From Bacteroidales bacterium (GTDB lineage Bacteria > Bacteroidota > Bacteroidia > Bacteroidales > CAIWKO01): DNA of 64,000 nucleotides. Both the position numbers and the translations under genes were made by a program. Where the stretch lies: assembly GCA_023228145.1 (NCBI GenBank), contig JALOBU010000007.1:1-64000 (forward strand), given 5' to 3'. Within the stretch, counting starts at the first letter, position 1, and each line of letters begins with the position of its first letter. Positions 8,779-18,453 of the stretch are shown piece after piece. The notes beneath the pieces are model-generated. The model did not search any database and was not told the DNA's origin. It was given only the letters and a program-made list of their open reading frames with translations.

Positions 8779-9964
8779 TGGTAGTATTTATTTTTATCTC
8801 CGCATTATCTTCCTGTTGCTTTTTTTGTTTTTCCAGTTCATCATTGGCCCTGCTGATACTTAGCAATATACCTATGCCAATGCTGGTCAGCCAAATGGAT
8901 GTACCTCCATGGCTAATCATGGGAAGTGTTTGACCGGTATTCGGCAACAAATCAAGTGTAACTCCCATATTTATCATTGCCTGAAAAACAATAACAAAAC
9001 TTATTCCCAGACACAGTAATGTTCCGAAAAACTTATCGCATTTAGACGCGATTCTTATACCCCTGTATAAGATGATGAGATACAAAAATATGATAACAAT
9101 AGCGCCAATCAAGCCATATTCCTCTATGATTATTGCAAAAATAAAATCAGAAAACGCTTGCGGTAAAATATTGCGTTGAGTGCTGTTCCCGGGAAATTTC
9201 CCCACAATCCCGCCTGTTGCTATCGCAATTTTTGCCTGATTCACCTGAAAAACATTGTCAGGGGTTTTTTCTGATTTAATCCCTAAAAATGTCTCAATTC
9301 TGCTTTCCACTGTTTTAAACCTGCCGATACCCGGAACTTTTTTTGCTATCAGATAAAACATTCCCCCTGTAACAAGCATTACAGCCAGAAGAGATAAAAT
9401 ATATTTTGTCCTTACCCTGCCCACAAAAATCAGTATCAAACAAGTAGCAAATAGTATAGCTGATGTTGAAAAATTTGAAAGAAGAATCAAGCCGCAAACC
9501 ACAACAATAGGAATTAATATTGGTAAAAAACCTTTTTTAAAATCACTCATCTCTTCCTGCCTTCTGGAAAGAAGGCGTGCCAGATACATAATAATTGCCA
9601 GTTTTGCGAAATCTGAGGGTTGGAATTTAAGATTAATAACCGGCAAAATTAACCTGCGTGTTGCTTCGTGTTCTGTTTCCCCTTTAAATATTGTTATTAC
9701 TAGCAGAATAACGGAAATAAACAAAGCTATCTGAGATATCTTTGAGTAATGTGTATATTTAATCAGATGTGAAAAATACATCAATACCAAACCCATTATC
9801 AGAATTAATATTTGTTTTATCAGGTATTGCTCCGGAACCACTTCCTTGCTATAAGCAAGCGAGCCTGTAGCGCTATATACTGCCAAAACAGACACCATAG
9901 TTAAAATAATAACAACAACCCAAATAACCTTATCGCCCTTAACTAATGAAAGAAGTTTTTTCAT
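8768..9964 (-). CDS. ftsW: Peptidoglycan polymerase FtsW (SEDS family)
   Basis: Integral membrane SEDS glycosyltransferase that polymerises septal peptidoglycan with its cognate class B PBP. Its 398 residues form about ten membrane segments. Seen: the PSDFAKLAIIMYLARLL region, and near the C-terminus LLPNTGQTLPMISHGGTS, the classic SEDS signature. RodA is similar, but the position inside the dcw operon between murD and murG supports FtsW. A charged, glutamine-rich cytoplasmic tail ends the protein. Confidence 0.95.
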   Translation of the reverse strand: MKKLLSLVKGDKVIWVVVIILTMVSVLAVYSATGSLAYSKEVVPEQYLIKQILILIMGLVLMYFSHLIKYTHYSKISQIALFISVILLVITIFKGETEHEATRRLILPVINLKFQPSDFAKLAIIMYLARLLSRRQEEMSDFKKGFLPILIPIVVVCGLILLSNFSTSAILFATCLILIFVGRVRTKYILSLLAVMLVTGGMFYLIAKKVPGIGRFKTVESRIETFLGIKSEKTPDNVFQVNQAKIAIATGGIVGKFPGNSTQRNILPQAFSDFIFAIIIEEYGLIGAIVIIFLYLIILYRGIRIASKCDKFFGTLLCLGISFVIVFQAMINMGVTLDLLPNTGQTLPMISHGGTSIWLTSIGIGILLSISRANDELEKQKKQQEDNAEIKINTTNGD

Positions 9965-9976
9965 TGCTTGTTTTAT

Positions 9977-11317
9977 TTACAAATTGTAAACAGCTCTTTT
10001 AAATTGAGTCCCTCTGTCTTCATAATTTTTAAACATATCAAAACTGGCACAGGCAGGAGACAATAAAACAATATCCCCGGGAACGCCAAGGTAATATGAG
10101 GTATGAACAGCTTCTTCAGCAGATGTTGCTTCTTTTAAAACAGGCACTATCGGTGTAAATTCTTTTAATATTTTTTTATTATTAGTTCCAAGACATACTA
10201 TGGCCTTAACTTTGCTTTTCACCAAATCTTTTAAGGCAGAATAATCGTTACCTTTATCAAGGCCTCCCACAATCCATATCACAGGTTTTGTCATGCTTTC
10301 AAGGGCAAACCATGTTGAATTTACATTGGTCGCTTTTGAATCATTATAAAACTCTATTCCGTGAACTTTTGTCACAAACTCAAGGCGATGTTCAATACCC
10401 CTGAATTCGGAAAGGCTTTCTTTGATAATGTCTTTGCGAATATCAAAAACCCTTGAAATAATGCCTGCAGCCATAGAATTGTAAAGATTGTGCCTGCCAA
10501 GTAATGAATAATTTTCCATTGATATTTTTATTTTTTTTGATTTAATATTAATAACCAATTCATTGTTTTTTACATAAGCTCCATTTCTTTGATAAGTCGA
10601 ATGAAGTGAAAACGGTATGACAGAAGCCGGAGTGTTTCGTTTATTTATTTCTTCATGAAGTACTTTATCGTCTGCACCATAAATAAAATAATCTTTGCCG
10701 GTCATGTTTTGTATAATTCTGAATTTTGAATCCACATAATTCTGAAAGTTCCAATTGTATCTGTCCAGATGGTCTTCCGTAATGTTCATTATCACCGCAA
10801 CGTCAGCTTTAAAATTGTACATATGGTCAAGCTGAAAACTGCTCAATTCCAGCACATAATAATCATGTTTTTTCTCGGCCACCTGACCCGCAAAACTTTG
10901 ACCGACATTGCCTGCTAATCCAACATTTAAACCTGCTTTTTTCAGAATATGATAAGCAAGTGTACTTGTTGTTGTCTTCCCGTTACTTCCCGTAATACAT
11001 ACTTTTACAGCTTTAGTAAACCTTGCTGCAAATTCTATTTCCGAAATAATCGGGGTTCCGCGATTTCTGATTTTCAGCAGCAATGAATTATCATCGGGTA
11101 TTCCCGGGCTTTTTATCACCTCGTCTGCATTCAGGCAATTTCCCTCCGAATGTCCTCCTTCTTCATATCTTATGTCATTATGTAAAAGAACGTCCTTATA
11201 TTTATCGCTAATTTTTCCTGAATCTGACACAAAAACATCAAAGCCTTTTTTTCTGGCCAGTACCGCCGCACCAGTTCCGCTTTCTGCACCACCAAGTATC
11301 ACAATACGGGGGTTCAT
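9977..11317 (-). CDS. murD: UDP-MurNAc-L-Ala--D-glutamate ligase MurD
   Basis: Adds D-glutamate to UDP-MurNAc-L-Ala in the cytoplasm. Seen: the N-terminal GGAESGTGAAVLA loop, KSPGIP, the Mur-ligase P-loop TGSNGKTTTSTL, LELSSFQLD, the NITEDHLDRY segment, and YNDSKATN in the C-terminal domain. It has 446 residues. It lies 13 bp from both mraY and ftsW in one tight operon. Confidence 0.97.
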   Translation of the reverse strand: MNPRIVILGGAESGTGAAVLARKKGFDVFVSDSGKISDKYKDVLLHNDIRYEEGGHSEGNCLNADEVIKSPGIPDDNSLLLKIRNRGTPIISEIEFAARFTKAVKVCITGSNGKTTTSTLAYHILKKAGLNVGLAGNVGQSFAGQVAEKKHDYYVLELSSFQLDHMYNFKADVAVIMNITEDHLDRYNWNFQNYVDSKFRIIQNMTGKDYFIYGADDKVLHEEINKRNTPASVIPFSLHSTYQRNGAYVKNNELVINIKSKKIKISMENYSLLGRHNLYNSMAAGIISRVFDIRKDIIKESLSEFRGIEHRLEFVTKVHGIEFYNDSKATNVNSTWFALESMTKPVIWIVGGLDKGNDYSALKDLVKSKVKAIVCLGTNNKKILKEFTPIVPVLKEATSAEEAVHTSYYLGVPGDIVLLSPACASFDMFKNYEDRGTQFKRAVYNL

Positions 11318-11330
11318 TTTTATTTCATTT

Positions 11331-12593
11331 TTATCTAATTTTTAATGTTATTACAGATAAAACCGCGAGCAATATTCCGATTATAAAAAAGCGCATTACT
11401 ATTTTTGCTTCGTGATAGCCTGACTTCTGGTAGTGATGATGCAAAGGCGCCATTTTAAATATTCGCCTTCCCTCCCCGAAACGTTTTTTTGTATATTTAA
11501 AATACCCAACCTGCAATATAACCGACAAGCTTTGTATCAGGAAAACACCGCAAAACAAGGGTATCAGCAATTCCTTGCGAATCACTATAGCAAAAACGGC
11601 AATGATACCTCCCAACGCAAGGCTTCCCGTATCTCCCATAAATATTTGCGCAGGGTATGAATTATACCATAAAAAAGCAATACAAGCACCAATAAAAGCG
11701 CTTATAAATACTACCAGTTCTCCGGAGTTTGGAATATACATGATGTTCAGGTAGTTTGCAAACACCATACTGCCGGAAACATAAGCAAAAATGGCCAAAG
11801 TAACACCTATAATTGCCGAAGTGCCCGTTGCCAGACCGTCCAACCCGTCTGTCAGGTTTGCCCCGTTTGAAACGCCGGCAATAATAAATATCACAATAAG
11901 TATAAAGATTAAAAAAACCCATTTTTGATAACCGTTTCCCATCCACGCAATCAGATTTGAATAGTCAAATTCATTATTTTTAACAAATGGAATGGTTGTC
12001 TTTGATGATTTTATAGTTTCTTTAGAATAAATCTTTGATGATTCGCTAAAGTTTTCAACTTTAAAAATGCTATTTGTATTTACAAGGTTTTCTTTCAAAT
12101 TAATATCAGCTCGTTCTCTAATTACCACAGATTCGCTAAAATACATTGTCATCCCCACAATTACTCCAAGGCCTATTTGTCCCAGGATTTTAAATTTCCC
12201 GGCCAGGCCCTTTTTATTCTTTTTAAACACCTTGATATAATCATCAATAAAACCAATAATCCCAAGCCAGATAGTGGTTATAATCATCAATATGATGTAA
12301 ATATTGTGAAGTTTCGCAAATAATAATGTCGGAATAAGAATAGCACAAAGTATAATAATGCCGCCCATAGTTGGTGTCCCTTGCTTTTCAATCTGACCTT
12401 GCAATCCGAGGTCTCTAACGGTTTCTCCAACCTGTTTTTTTCTAAGGTATTTAATTATCCATTTCCCAACAATCAGGGAAATAAAAAGTGAAGTAATAAT
12501 TGACATCGCTGCACGGAAAGAAATGTATTGAAACACTCCTGCTCCGGGGAAATCAAATTGCTTATCTATATAATCAAATAAATAATAGAACAT
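11331..12593 (-). CDS. mraY: Phospho-MurNAc-pentapeptide transferase MraY
   Basis: Integral membrane enzyme that makes lipid I from UDP-MurNAc-pentapeptide and undecaprenyl phosphate. Seen: GTPTMGGI, the aspartate motif FIDDYIKVFKKNKKGL, NGANLTDGLDGLA, and MGDTGSLALGG, then the APLHHHYQKSG loop. At 420 residues it is about 60 longer than E. coli MraY. The excess is a hydrophilic insert at roughly residues 155-205, rich in serine and lysine, between membrane segments. Such an insert is common in Bacteroidota. Confidence 0.97.
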   Translation of the reverse strand: MFYYLFDYIDKQFDFPGAGVFQYISFRAAMSIITSLFISLIVGKWIIKYLRKKQVGETVRDLGLQGQIEKQGTPTMGGIIILCAILIPTLLFAKLHNIYIILMIITTIWLGIIGFIDDYIKVFKKNKKGLAGKFKILGQIGLGVIVGMTMYFSESVVIRERADINLKENLVNTNSIFKVENFSESSKIYSKETIKSSKTTIPFVKNNEFDYSNLIAWMGNGYQKWVFLIFILIVIFIIAGVSNGANLTDGLDGLATGTSAIIGVTLAIFAYVSGSMVFANYLNIMYIPNSGELVVFISAFIGACIAFLWYNSYPAQIFMGDTGSLALGGIIAVFAIVIRKELLIPLFCGVFLIQSLSVILQVGYFKYTKKRFGEGRRIFKMAPLHHHYQKSGYHEAKIVMRFFIIGILLAVLSVITLKIR

Positions 12594-12595
12594 AA

Positions 12596-14056
12596 CTATA
12601 AATTCATTAGTTCTTTAATAATTTTTTTATCATCAAAAGGGGTTTTCACACCTTTTATTTCCTGATATTTTTCATGGCCTTTCCCGGCAATTAAAAGAAT
12701 ATCTCCTGCTCTTGCTAAAGCATAAGCAGTTTTTATTGCTTCTTCTCTGTTAATAATTTTAAGCACTTTCTTCCTATCTGTTATTTCAATGCCTGTCATC
12801 ATGTCGTCAATAATTGTTTCCGGGTTTTCCGATCTGGGATTGTCCGAAGTGAATATAACTTTTTGGCTCATAGCAGCAGCAATTTTCGCCATTTCGGGCC
12901 GTTTTGTTTTGTCGCGGTCACCACCCGCACCCACAATGCAAATTAAATTTCCTTTGCCTTGCCGAATTTGATTAATGGTGCTCAATACATTTTTCAAAGC
13001 ATCAGGTGTATGCGCATAATCAATTATAGCTACTACATTTTTTTCGTCTTTTATGCTTTCAAAGCGTCCTTCCGGAGCCTGTAACCCACTCAGAATTGTT
13101 AATACCTGGTTTTGTTCCTGTTCAAGGAGAACAGCTGTTGCATAAATAGCAGTAATATTATAAGTGTTAAATTCTCCAGCAAGTTCAGACCATAGCTCTT
13201 TCCCCGCAATTTCTATATGCATACCATCTAAGGTGTTCTCAATCATGCGGCTCTTGAAATCTGCCATTTGTCTCATGCTGTATGTATATTTTTTTGCCTT
13301 TGTATTCTGAATCATTACCTCGCCATTGCGGTCGTCAATATTGGTAAGGGCAAAAGCATCAGAAGATAATTTGTTAAAAAATGATTTTTTTGCTTCAATA
13401 TAATTTTTAAAGGTTTTATGATAATCCAAGTGGTCGTGTGTAATGTTTGTAAATATCCCACCCTTAAAATTCAGCCCGGCTATGCGTTTTTGTACCACAG
13501 CGTGAGAACTGACTTCCATAAAACAGTATTCGCATTTTTCAGCAACCATTTCAGATAACAGTTTGTTAATGGCAAATGAATCCGGGGTTGTATGTGTTGC
13601 CGGAAGATATTTGTCATTTATGCAATACCTTATAGTAGAAATAAGCCCGGCCTTATATCCCAGGTTTCTGAACAAGTGATAAAGCAATGTGGCAATTGTT
13701 GATTTTCCATTTGTTCCGGTAACTCCAATTAATTTTAGTTTTGATGAAGGATCATCAAAATAATTTGAACAAATCATTCCAAGCGCAGCGCCACTATCAT
13801 TAACCTGAACATAAGTAACACCTGTCGATAGTTGCTCAGGTGTTTTTTCACAAACTATTGCTATGGCGCCATTTTTAATTGCGCTTTCAATATATATATG
13901 CCCGTCAAATTGTGTTCCTCTTGTTGCAACAAAAAGACTGTTTTTAATCGCATCATTTGAATTAAAACATATAGTACTAATAGAAACATTCTCTGTTCCG
14001 TAAATACCTTTAACTTTTAAACCCTTTAATATATGTTGTAAAATCACGTACTGCAT
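12596..14056 (-). CDS. murE: UDP-MurNAc-tripeptide ligase MurE, meso-DAP type
   Basis: Adds the third amino acid of the stem peptide. Seen: the P-loop GVTGTNGKSTIATLL near residues 105-119, MEVSSHAV, and DNPR at residues 405-408. DNPR is the motif associated with meso-diaminopimelate specificity, so the cell wall is predicted to be of the DAP type. It has 486 residues. It lies two bases upstream of mraY; no murF is present in the cluster, so the next ligase must be encoded elsewhere. Confidence 0.96.
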   Translation of the reverse strand: MQYVILQHILKGLKVKGIYGTENVSISTICFNSNDAIKNSLFVATRGTQFDGHIYIESAIKNGAIAIVCEKTPEQLSTGVTYVQVNDSGAALGMICSNYFDDPSSKLKLIGVTGTNGKSTIATLLYHLFRNLGYKAGLISTIRYCINDKYLPATHTTPDSFAINKLLSEMVAEKCEYCFMEVSSHAVVQKRIAGLNFKGGIFTNITHDHLDYHKTFKNYIEAKKSFFNKLSSDAFALTNIDDRNGEVMIQNTKAKKYTYSMRQMADFKSRMIENTLDGMHIEIAGKELWSELAGEFNTYNITAIYATAVLLEQEQNQVLTILSGLQAPEGRFESIKDEKNVVAIIDYAHTPDALKNVLSTINQIRQGKGNLICIVGAGGDRDKTKRPEMAKIAAAMSQKVIFTSDNPRSENPETIIDDMMTGIEITDRKKVLKIINREEAIKTAYALARAGDILLIAGKGHEKYQEIKGVKTPFDDKKIIKELMNL

Positions 14057-14059
14057 TTG

Positions 14060-16510
14060 CTACACATTACTTTCCAATTTAAGTATTATCGTTTTTTTCT
14101 CTTTATTATACAATTGTTCTTGAACTCTCCCCTTTCCTCTTACAATAACTTTAACTCCTGTTTTTTCCAGAAGATATACAGCATCTTTTGCCGTCATCCC
14201 TTTTGTATCAGGCATCCATTTATCCACAATCCTGACATCAGATTGATAGACCTGATTTTTATTTTTATTTAGAGATGACCACTCTGATGTGTTTTTACCC
14301 TTTATAAATGGAAAATTCAGATGAGTACATATTTTTTCAATATCACTTCTGTAGCCTATACTTAACTGCGGAAGCGATAATTTTTCCGGCATTTTATTTT
14401 CTTTTATTTTAATGTCAACCCTTGTAGAATATACTTTATCCGCTATCTCCTTAAATACCGGAGCGGCCACATCGCTTCCGAAAACATTTATGCCTTTCAT
14501 ATTGAATTCAACAACAATACAGGAATACATGGGGTCATCAGCAGGAAAATATCCGCAAAAAGAAGCAACGTGCCCGACAAAGTTTCCGCCACGGTCTTTA
14601 ATTTCGGCAGTACCTGTTTTCCCTGCAATTTTATAAACAGAAGAACCAATATTATGTGCAGTACCTCTTATAACAACCCCTTCGAGTAATTTTTTGACTT
14701 TTATAATTGTAGACTTTGAACAAATTTGTTCAATCAAAACTTCAGGATGCCTTTGTATTATTGTATCACCACTGGGTTTATGTTTTCCGATTGCTTTAAC
14801 AAGCATCGGCTTCATATATTTTCCGTCATTGGCAACAGCATTATAAAAAGCAAGAATTTGAAGAGGTGTTAGTTCTGCGGCATAGCCAAAGGCAACGGCA
14901 ATAAAGTCAGCTCTTACAAAAGGGGGTTCCATAAAAGGAAAAAACGGACTGGTTTCTCTGTATAAATCCACTCCGGTTTTTTGTGTAAGGCCCATTCTAA
15001 TAATAAGGTTTTTGAATTTATCTAATTCAATATCGTTTTTATTATTGGGGTCTTTTTTAAATGCTTCCCTTGTTAAATAAGTAATCCCGACATTTGATGA
15101 TTTTTCAAAAGCTTTCCCCACTGAAATATATCCATATCCTTCTTTATGACTGTCCACAATAGTCTTAGGATAGTCACTATACTTTATTTGCCCGCTTAGC
15201 ACAATAAAACTTGTGTCATGCCGGCCACGCTCCAAAGCGGCTATGACCGAAGCAAGTTTAAGTGTTGAACCAGGCTCAAACCTTTGTCTGTATGCATAAT
15301 TACGCTTTTCATAGTATTTTCCATCTTTACCTATAGAAAGATTAGACATGGCTTTAATATGCCCTGTCTTAACCTCCATAAGTACTGCACAACCCCAGTC
15401 GGCATGAGTTGAATCAAGACTTTTTCTCAGGGCACTTTGGGCAACATCCTGCAGATTAATATCAATAGTAGTATATAAATCATCGCCATTAGATGGCCTT
15501 AAATTTGTATTATCCGGGACATCCACAAACGTTGTTCCTACTTTACGTTGTACAACAAAACCTTTTTGCCCGCGAAGTTCATTATGATAATGTCCTTGCA
15601 GCCCGATAAAATGTGATTCCGAACATTTTTTAATATCCAAAATACCAAGGCGAACAGGGTTTTCTGTCTTTTTGTATATAGAATCAATATAACTGATGAT
15701 ATCTTTTTTACTTGGAATTCCATCTTTAATAACAGGAAGTTTCGTAAGCTCCTGTAGCTGAAAAACATCAATCTTTTTTTTCATTACTCCGCCACGTTTT
15801 CCCCGATATGTATTAATCAGGTCGTCGCGGTAATAATCTCGTGAATATTCACCAAAAATATTTGAAAAGCTTTGGCTTAAAGTATCAAGATTTTTTATAC
15901 ATTTTTTTTCCTGATTTTTTAAATCTTTAATCCGGATTGAAACATCATATTCTGCGAGACGTTCATAGCCTATAGTAAAATAAGCAAGATTTTTAAGCGG
16001 ATATATTCTTTTAAAAGTTTTTGTAATAGTTAATGCATCGTGTTTTTCTTTACCCAAAAGATTATAAAAGCGTTTTATTTTTTTTAATTCAGTCAAATTA
16101 ACTTCCTTAAATAATAAATAATATTTATTGTTTTGCGCTTTCCGTAATTGCTTAATATATTTACTTCTGTTTTTTGTTGTTTTATCATTAAACAAACTCA
16201 GATAGGTTCCCATATACCCTACATATTTATTGAAAGTAGAATCCTTCAGCGCACTGGTATCAAGATTGATATTTACCTGATAAACCGGCAGGGAAACAGC
16301 CAGTAAATCTTTGTTGTCTGCATATATAAACCCCGGCCTCGGATCAAAAGCAACGCTTATCTCATTTTTCTGACTGGCCTGCCTTTTCCAATAGTCCCCT
16401 TCAACAAACTGAATATGAATTATTCTCCCTACGATAATGACAGCGAAAATAACTACCAGAATATAAATCAGATATGCTCTTGCCAATATTGATTTTCTTT
16501 TCTCTCTCAT
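14060..16510 (-). CDS. ftsI: Class B penicillin-binding protein FtsI with PASTA region
   Basis: Septal D,D-transpeptidase. Seen: a basic N-terminus, one membrane anchor at about residues 11-31, a PBP dimer domain, and the transpeptidase domain with the SxxK motif S425-T-L-K428, an SSN motif near 481, and KTGTAE near 632. The last ~120 residues contain a PASTA-like unit (MPDTKGMTAKDAVYLLEKTG) and probably a degenerate one before it. At 816 residues it is long for FtsI because of an extended dimer domain and this tail. It overlaps the ftsL-like gene by 4 bp. Confidence 0.95.
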   Translation of the reverse strand: MREKRKSILARAYLIYILVVIFAVIIVGRIIHIQFVEGDYWKRQASQKNEISVAFDPRPGFIYADNKDLLAVSLPVYQVNINLDTSALKDSTFNKYVGYMGTYLSLFNDKTTKNRSKYIKQLRKAQNNKYYLLFKEVNLTELKKIKRFYNLLGKEKHDALTITKTFKRIYPLKNLAYFTIGYERLAEYDVSIRIKDLKNQEKKCIKNLDTLSQSFSNIFGEYSRDYYRDDLINTYRGKRGGVMKKKIDVFQLQELTKLPVIKDGIPSKKDIISYIDSIYKKTENPVRLGILDIKKCSESHFIGLQGHYHNELRGQKGFVVQRKVGTTFVDVPDNTNLRPSNGDDLYTTIDINLQDVAQSALRKSLDSTHADWGCAVLMEVKTGHIKAMSNLSIGKDGKYYEKRNYAYRQRFEPGSTLKLASVIAALERGRHDTSFIVLSGQIKYSDYPKTIVDSHKEGYGYISVGKAFEKSSNVGITYLTREAFKKDPNNKNDIELDKFKNLIIRMGLTQKTGVDLYRETSPFFPFMEPPFVRADFIAVAFGYAAELTPLQILAFYNAVANDGKYMKPMLVKAIGKHKPSGDTIIQRHPEVLIEQICSKSTIIKVKKLLEGVVIRGTAHNIGSSVYKIAGKTGTAEIKDRGGNFVGHVASFCGYFPADDPMYSCIVVEFNMKGINVFGSDVAAPVFKEIADKVYSTRVDIKIKENKMPEKLSLPQLSIGYRSDIEKICTHLNFPFIKGKNTSEWSSLNKNKNQVYQSDVRIVDKWMPDTKGMTAKDAVYLLEKTGVKVIVRGKGRVQEQLYNKEKKTIILKLESNV

Positions 16511-16932
16511 GGGTTTTGTGTTGCCTTGTGTTTTTCCTCAGCATTAATTTTTGATTTGGGAGGAGTTTCAGGTTCTTTTATTCCGGTTTTTAAGCTATCC
16601 AATCTTTTTGCTACTTCCGACTGTAACTTAATAAGCATTAGCTCCGATTGTGTTTTTATATATTCATTTTCAAGTTCAATCAATTGGTCGCTTAAGATTG
16701 AAGCTTTCTTAATACCACGTTCATAGTTATAGGAGTTCCCGATATAAAGAGCCACTAAAAAACACAAATAAAAAACAAACGGCAATAGTTTTAGTACAGC
16801 CTGAGTTGTCAGAACCTCGCCGTTAAGAATACTTCTGAAAATTGACCATAGACGCAATTCGTGCGTTTTTTTTATTTTCTTTTTTTCCTTAACAGTTTCG
16901 TTTGTTTCTGTTTTAAATTCGTTTTGTGTCAT
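16507..16932 (-). CDS. ftsL: FtsL-like division protein
   Basis: A 141-residue bitopic protein between rsmH and ftsI, the standard position of ftsL. Seen: a basic cytoplasmic N-terminus, one membrane segment at about residues 44-63, then a heptad-like helical region (about 75-118) suited to coiled-coil pairing, and a lysine/proline-rich tail. FtsL sequences are poorly conserved, so topology and position carry the call. Its start codon overlaps the rsmH stop. Confidence 0.82.
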   Translation of the reverse strand: MTQNEFKTETNETVKEKKKIKKTHELRLWSIFRSILNGEVLTTQAVLKLLPFVFYLCFLVALYIGNSYNYERGIKKASILSDQLIELENEYIKTQSELMLIKLQSEVAKRLDSLKTGIKEPETPPKSKINAEEKHKATQNP

Positions 16933-17831
16933 TAGTTTTTTTCTGCAATTCTTAATTTGGCACTTCTGGCTCTTTTGTTTTGATTTATTTCAATATCATC
17001 AGGTGTTAAAGGCTTTTTTGTTATTAGGGTAAAAGGAGTAAAATAATTTCCAAACATATCTTTTTCCACTTCTCCATCAAACCTGCCGGATTTCATAAAA
17101 TTCTTTACCATGCGGTCTTCCAGGGAATGGTATGAAATCACCGCCAGGCGCCCGCCGGGTTTTAAAACATCCAGACTTTGTGTAAGCATTTCTTTCAGAG
17201 CCTCCAGTTCCTGATTTGTTTCTATACGTAGTGCCTGAAATACCCTAGCCATAAATTTATCTTCATTGCTTTTGTCAATAAGTTCATAAATTGCCATTTT
17301 TAATTCATCAACGGTCAGGATTTTTTTGGAGCTTCTATATCTTATAATTTTTTTTGCTAATGCTTTATGATTATTTAACTCCCCGTAATTGTTAAAAATC
17401 TCAGAAAGTTTTTCCTCGGAATAATCATTCACTATTTCCACAGCAGTATTCGCATTACGTATATCCATCCTCATATCCAGCTTTGAGTTAAATCGTGTAG
17501 AAAACCCTCGTTCAGCGGTATCAAACTGATGTGATGAAACCCCGAGGTCTGCAAGAATCCCGTCAACAGGTATGGCTTTATAATATTTTAAAAAATGTTT
17601 CAAATAACGAAAGTTGTTGTTTAGTAAAATCAGACGCTCATCATCCACCTTGTTTTTAATAGCATCAATGTCCCTGTCAAAAGCCATAAGCTGGCCATTT
17701 TCTATTTTTTTCAGTATCTCTTTTGCATGTCCTCCGCCTCCAAAAGTTGCATCAACATAAATCCCGCCGGGCTTAATGTTTAATCCATCAACAGCCTCTT
17801 TCAACATCACTGGATTATGAAATATCTTCAT
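16932..17831 (-). CDS. rsmH: 16S rRNA (cytosine-1402-N4)-methyltransferase RsmH
   Basis: SAM-dependent methyltransferase (MraW) that modifies C1402 of 16S rRNA. Seen: N-terminal HNPVMLKEAVDGL, the SAM loop VDATFGGGGHAKEIL with GGGGH at residues 31-35, ADLGVSSHQFD, FQALRIETNQELE and ISYHSLEDRMVK, all hallmark RsmH blocks. It has 299 residues. Its start overlaps the mraZ end by 17 bp. Confidence 0.97.
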   Translation of the reverse strand: MKIFHNPVMLKEAVDGLNIKPGGIYVDATFGGGGHAKEILKKIENGQLMAFDRDIDAIKNKVDDERLILLNNNFRYLKHFLKYYKAIPVDGILADLGVSSHQFDTAERGFSTRFNSKLDMRMDIRNANTAVEIVNDYSEEKLSEIFNNYGELNNHKALAKKIIRYRSSKKILTVDELKMAIYELIDKSNEDKFMARVFQALRIETNQELEALKEMLTQSLDVLKPGGRLAVISYHSLEDRMVKNFMKSGRFDGEVEKDMFGNYFTPFTLITKKPLTPDDIEINQNKRARSAKLRIAEKN

Positions 17832-18288
17832 CTGTCAGAAGTTCAATGTTCCCAAGTACCTTTTCAGCAAGGTCAGCATAACCTTCAGGTTCATCTGTTA
17901 TAAGAGTTTCATACTTGTTCTTGTCCCAGATTTCTATCCTGTCTAGATATGCAAAAACCAAGACCTCTTTTTCAATACCAGCATATTTCAACAAACTTTT
18001 TGGCAAAAGCAACCTGTTAGTCCCGTCTAATTCAATTTCTGTGGCACCCCTGTAAAAATATCTTAAGAAATTCCTGGCATCTTTTTTATACCTGCTAAGT
18101 TTCTTTATTTCTTTTATGATGGTTTCCCAGGCTTCAACAGTATATAAACCCAAGCATTGCTCAAAACCCCGGTTTATAACAAATTTTTTAGCCGAAGTCA
18201 AAGGCAGCTGCTTTTTTAGCCCGGCAGGAAACACCAGCCTGTTTTTCCCATCAAGCTTACATTCAAATTCTCCTTTTAATTCCAGCAT
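17815..18288 (-). CDS. mraZ: Transcriptional regulator MraZ
   Basis: AbrB-like DNA-binding protein that controls the dcw operon in other bacteria. Seen: two MraZ repeats, the first with the CKLDGKNRLVFPAGLK segment and the second with ELDGTNRLLLPKSLLKYAG, each a swapped-hairpin DNA-binding unit. It has 157 residues, first gene of the operon. Three 10-bp repeats at 18331-18360, 43 bp before its start, are good candidates for its own operator. Confidence 0.95.
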   Translation of the reverse strand: MLELKGEFECKLDGKNRLVFPAGLKKQLPLTSAKKFVINRGFEQCLGLYTVEAWETIIKEIKKLSRYKKDARNFLRYFYRGATEIELDGTNRLLLPKSLLKYAGIEKEVLVFAYLDRIEIWDKNKYETLITDEPEGYADLAEKVLGNIELLTDEDIS

Positions 18289-18310
18289 AAAAAATAAAAA
18301 AATTAGTCTG

Positions 18311-18318
18311 TAAAGATA
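18311..18318 (-). promoter_or_regulatory. Possible -7 element of the dcw operon
   Basis: The minus strand reads TATCTTTA, one base from the TAnnTTTG consensus, 23 bases before the mraZ ATG. If it is the -7 element, the -33 region would fall inside the MraZ-box repeats, which would explain repression by occlusion. The imperfect match keeps this tentative. Confidence 0.3.
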
Positions 18319-18330
18319 AAAATAAATTTC

Positions 18331-18360
18331 CCACCTTTTTACACTTTTTTACACTTTTTT
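18331..18360 (-). promoter_or_regulatory. Triple MraZ-box-like operator
   Basis: The minus strand shows AAAGTGT-AAA-AAAGTGT-AAA-AAGGTGG: three boxes at an exact 10-base period, two identical and one with two changes. MraZ binding sites in mollicutes are described as repeats of AAAGTG[T/G] with three-base spacers, and TGGGN-type repeats are known in E. coli. The position directly upstream of mraZ supports autoregulation of the whole dcw operon. This is an inference from pattern and place. Confidence 0.6.
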
Positions 18361-18453
18361 AGTAAAATAATAAAAAAAAACAAGCCACAAAAAATAACGG
18401 CCTGTTAATCAGCCACTTATTGTCTAAAATTGTTAATAAGTTTTTTTCGGAAT

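Noticed and set aside
18380..18415. Repeated GCCAC and a partial palindrome upstream of mraZ
   Set aside because: The arms do not pair well and the copies are short; likely chance in AT-rich sequence.
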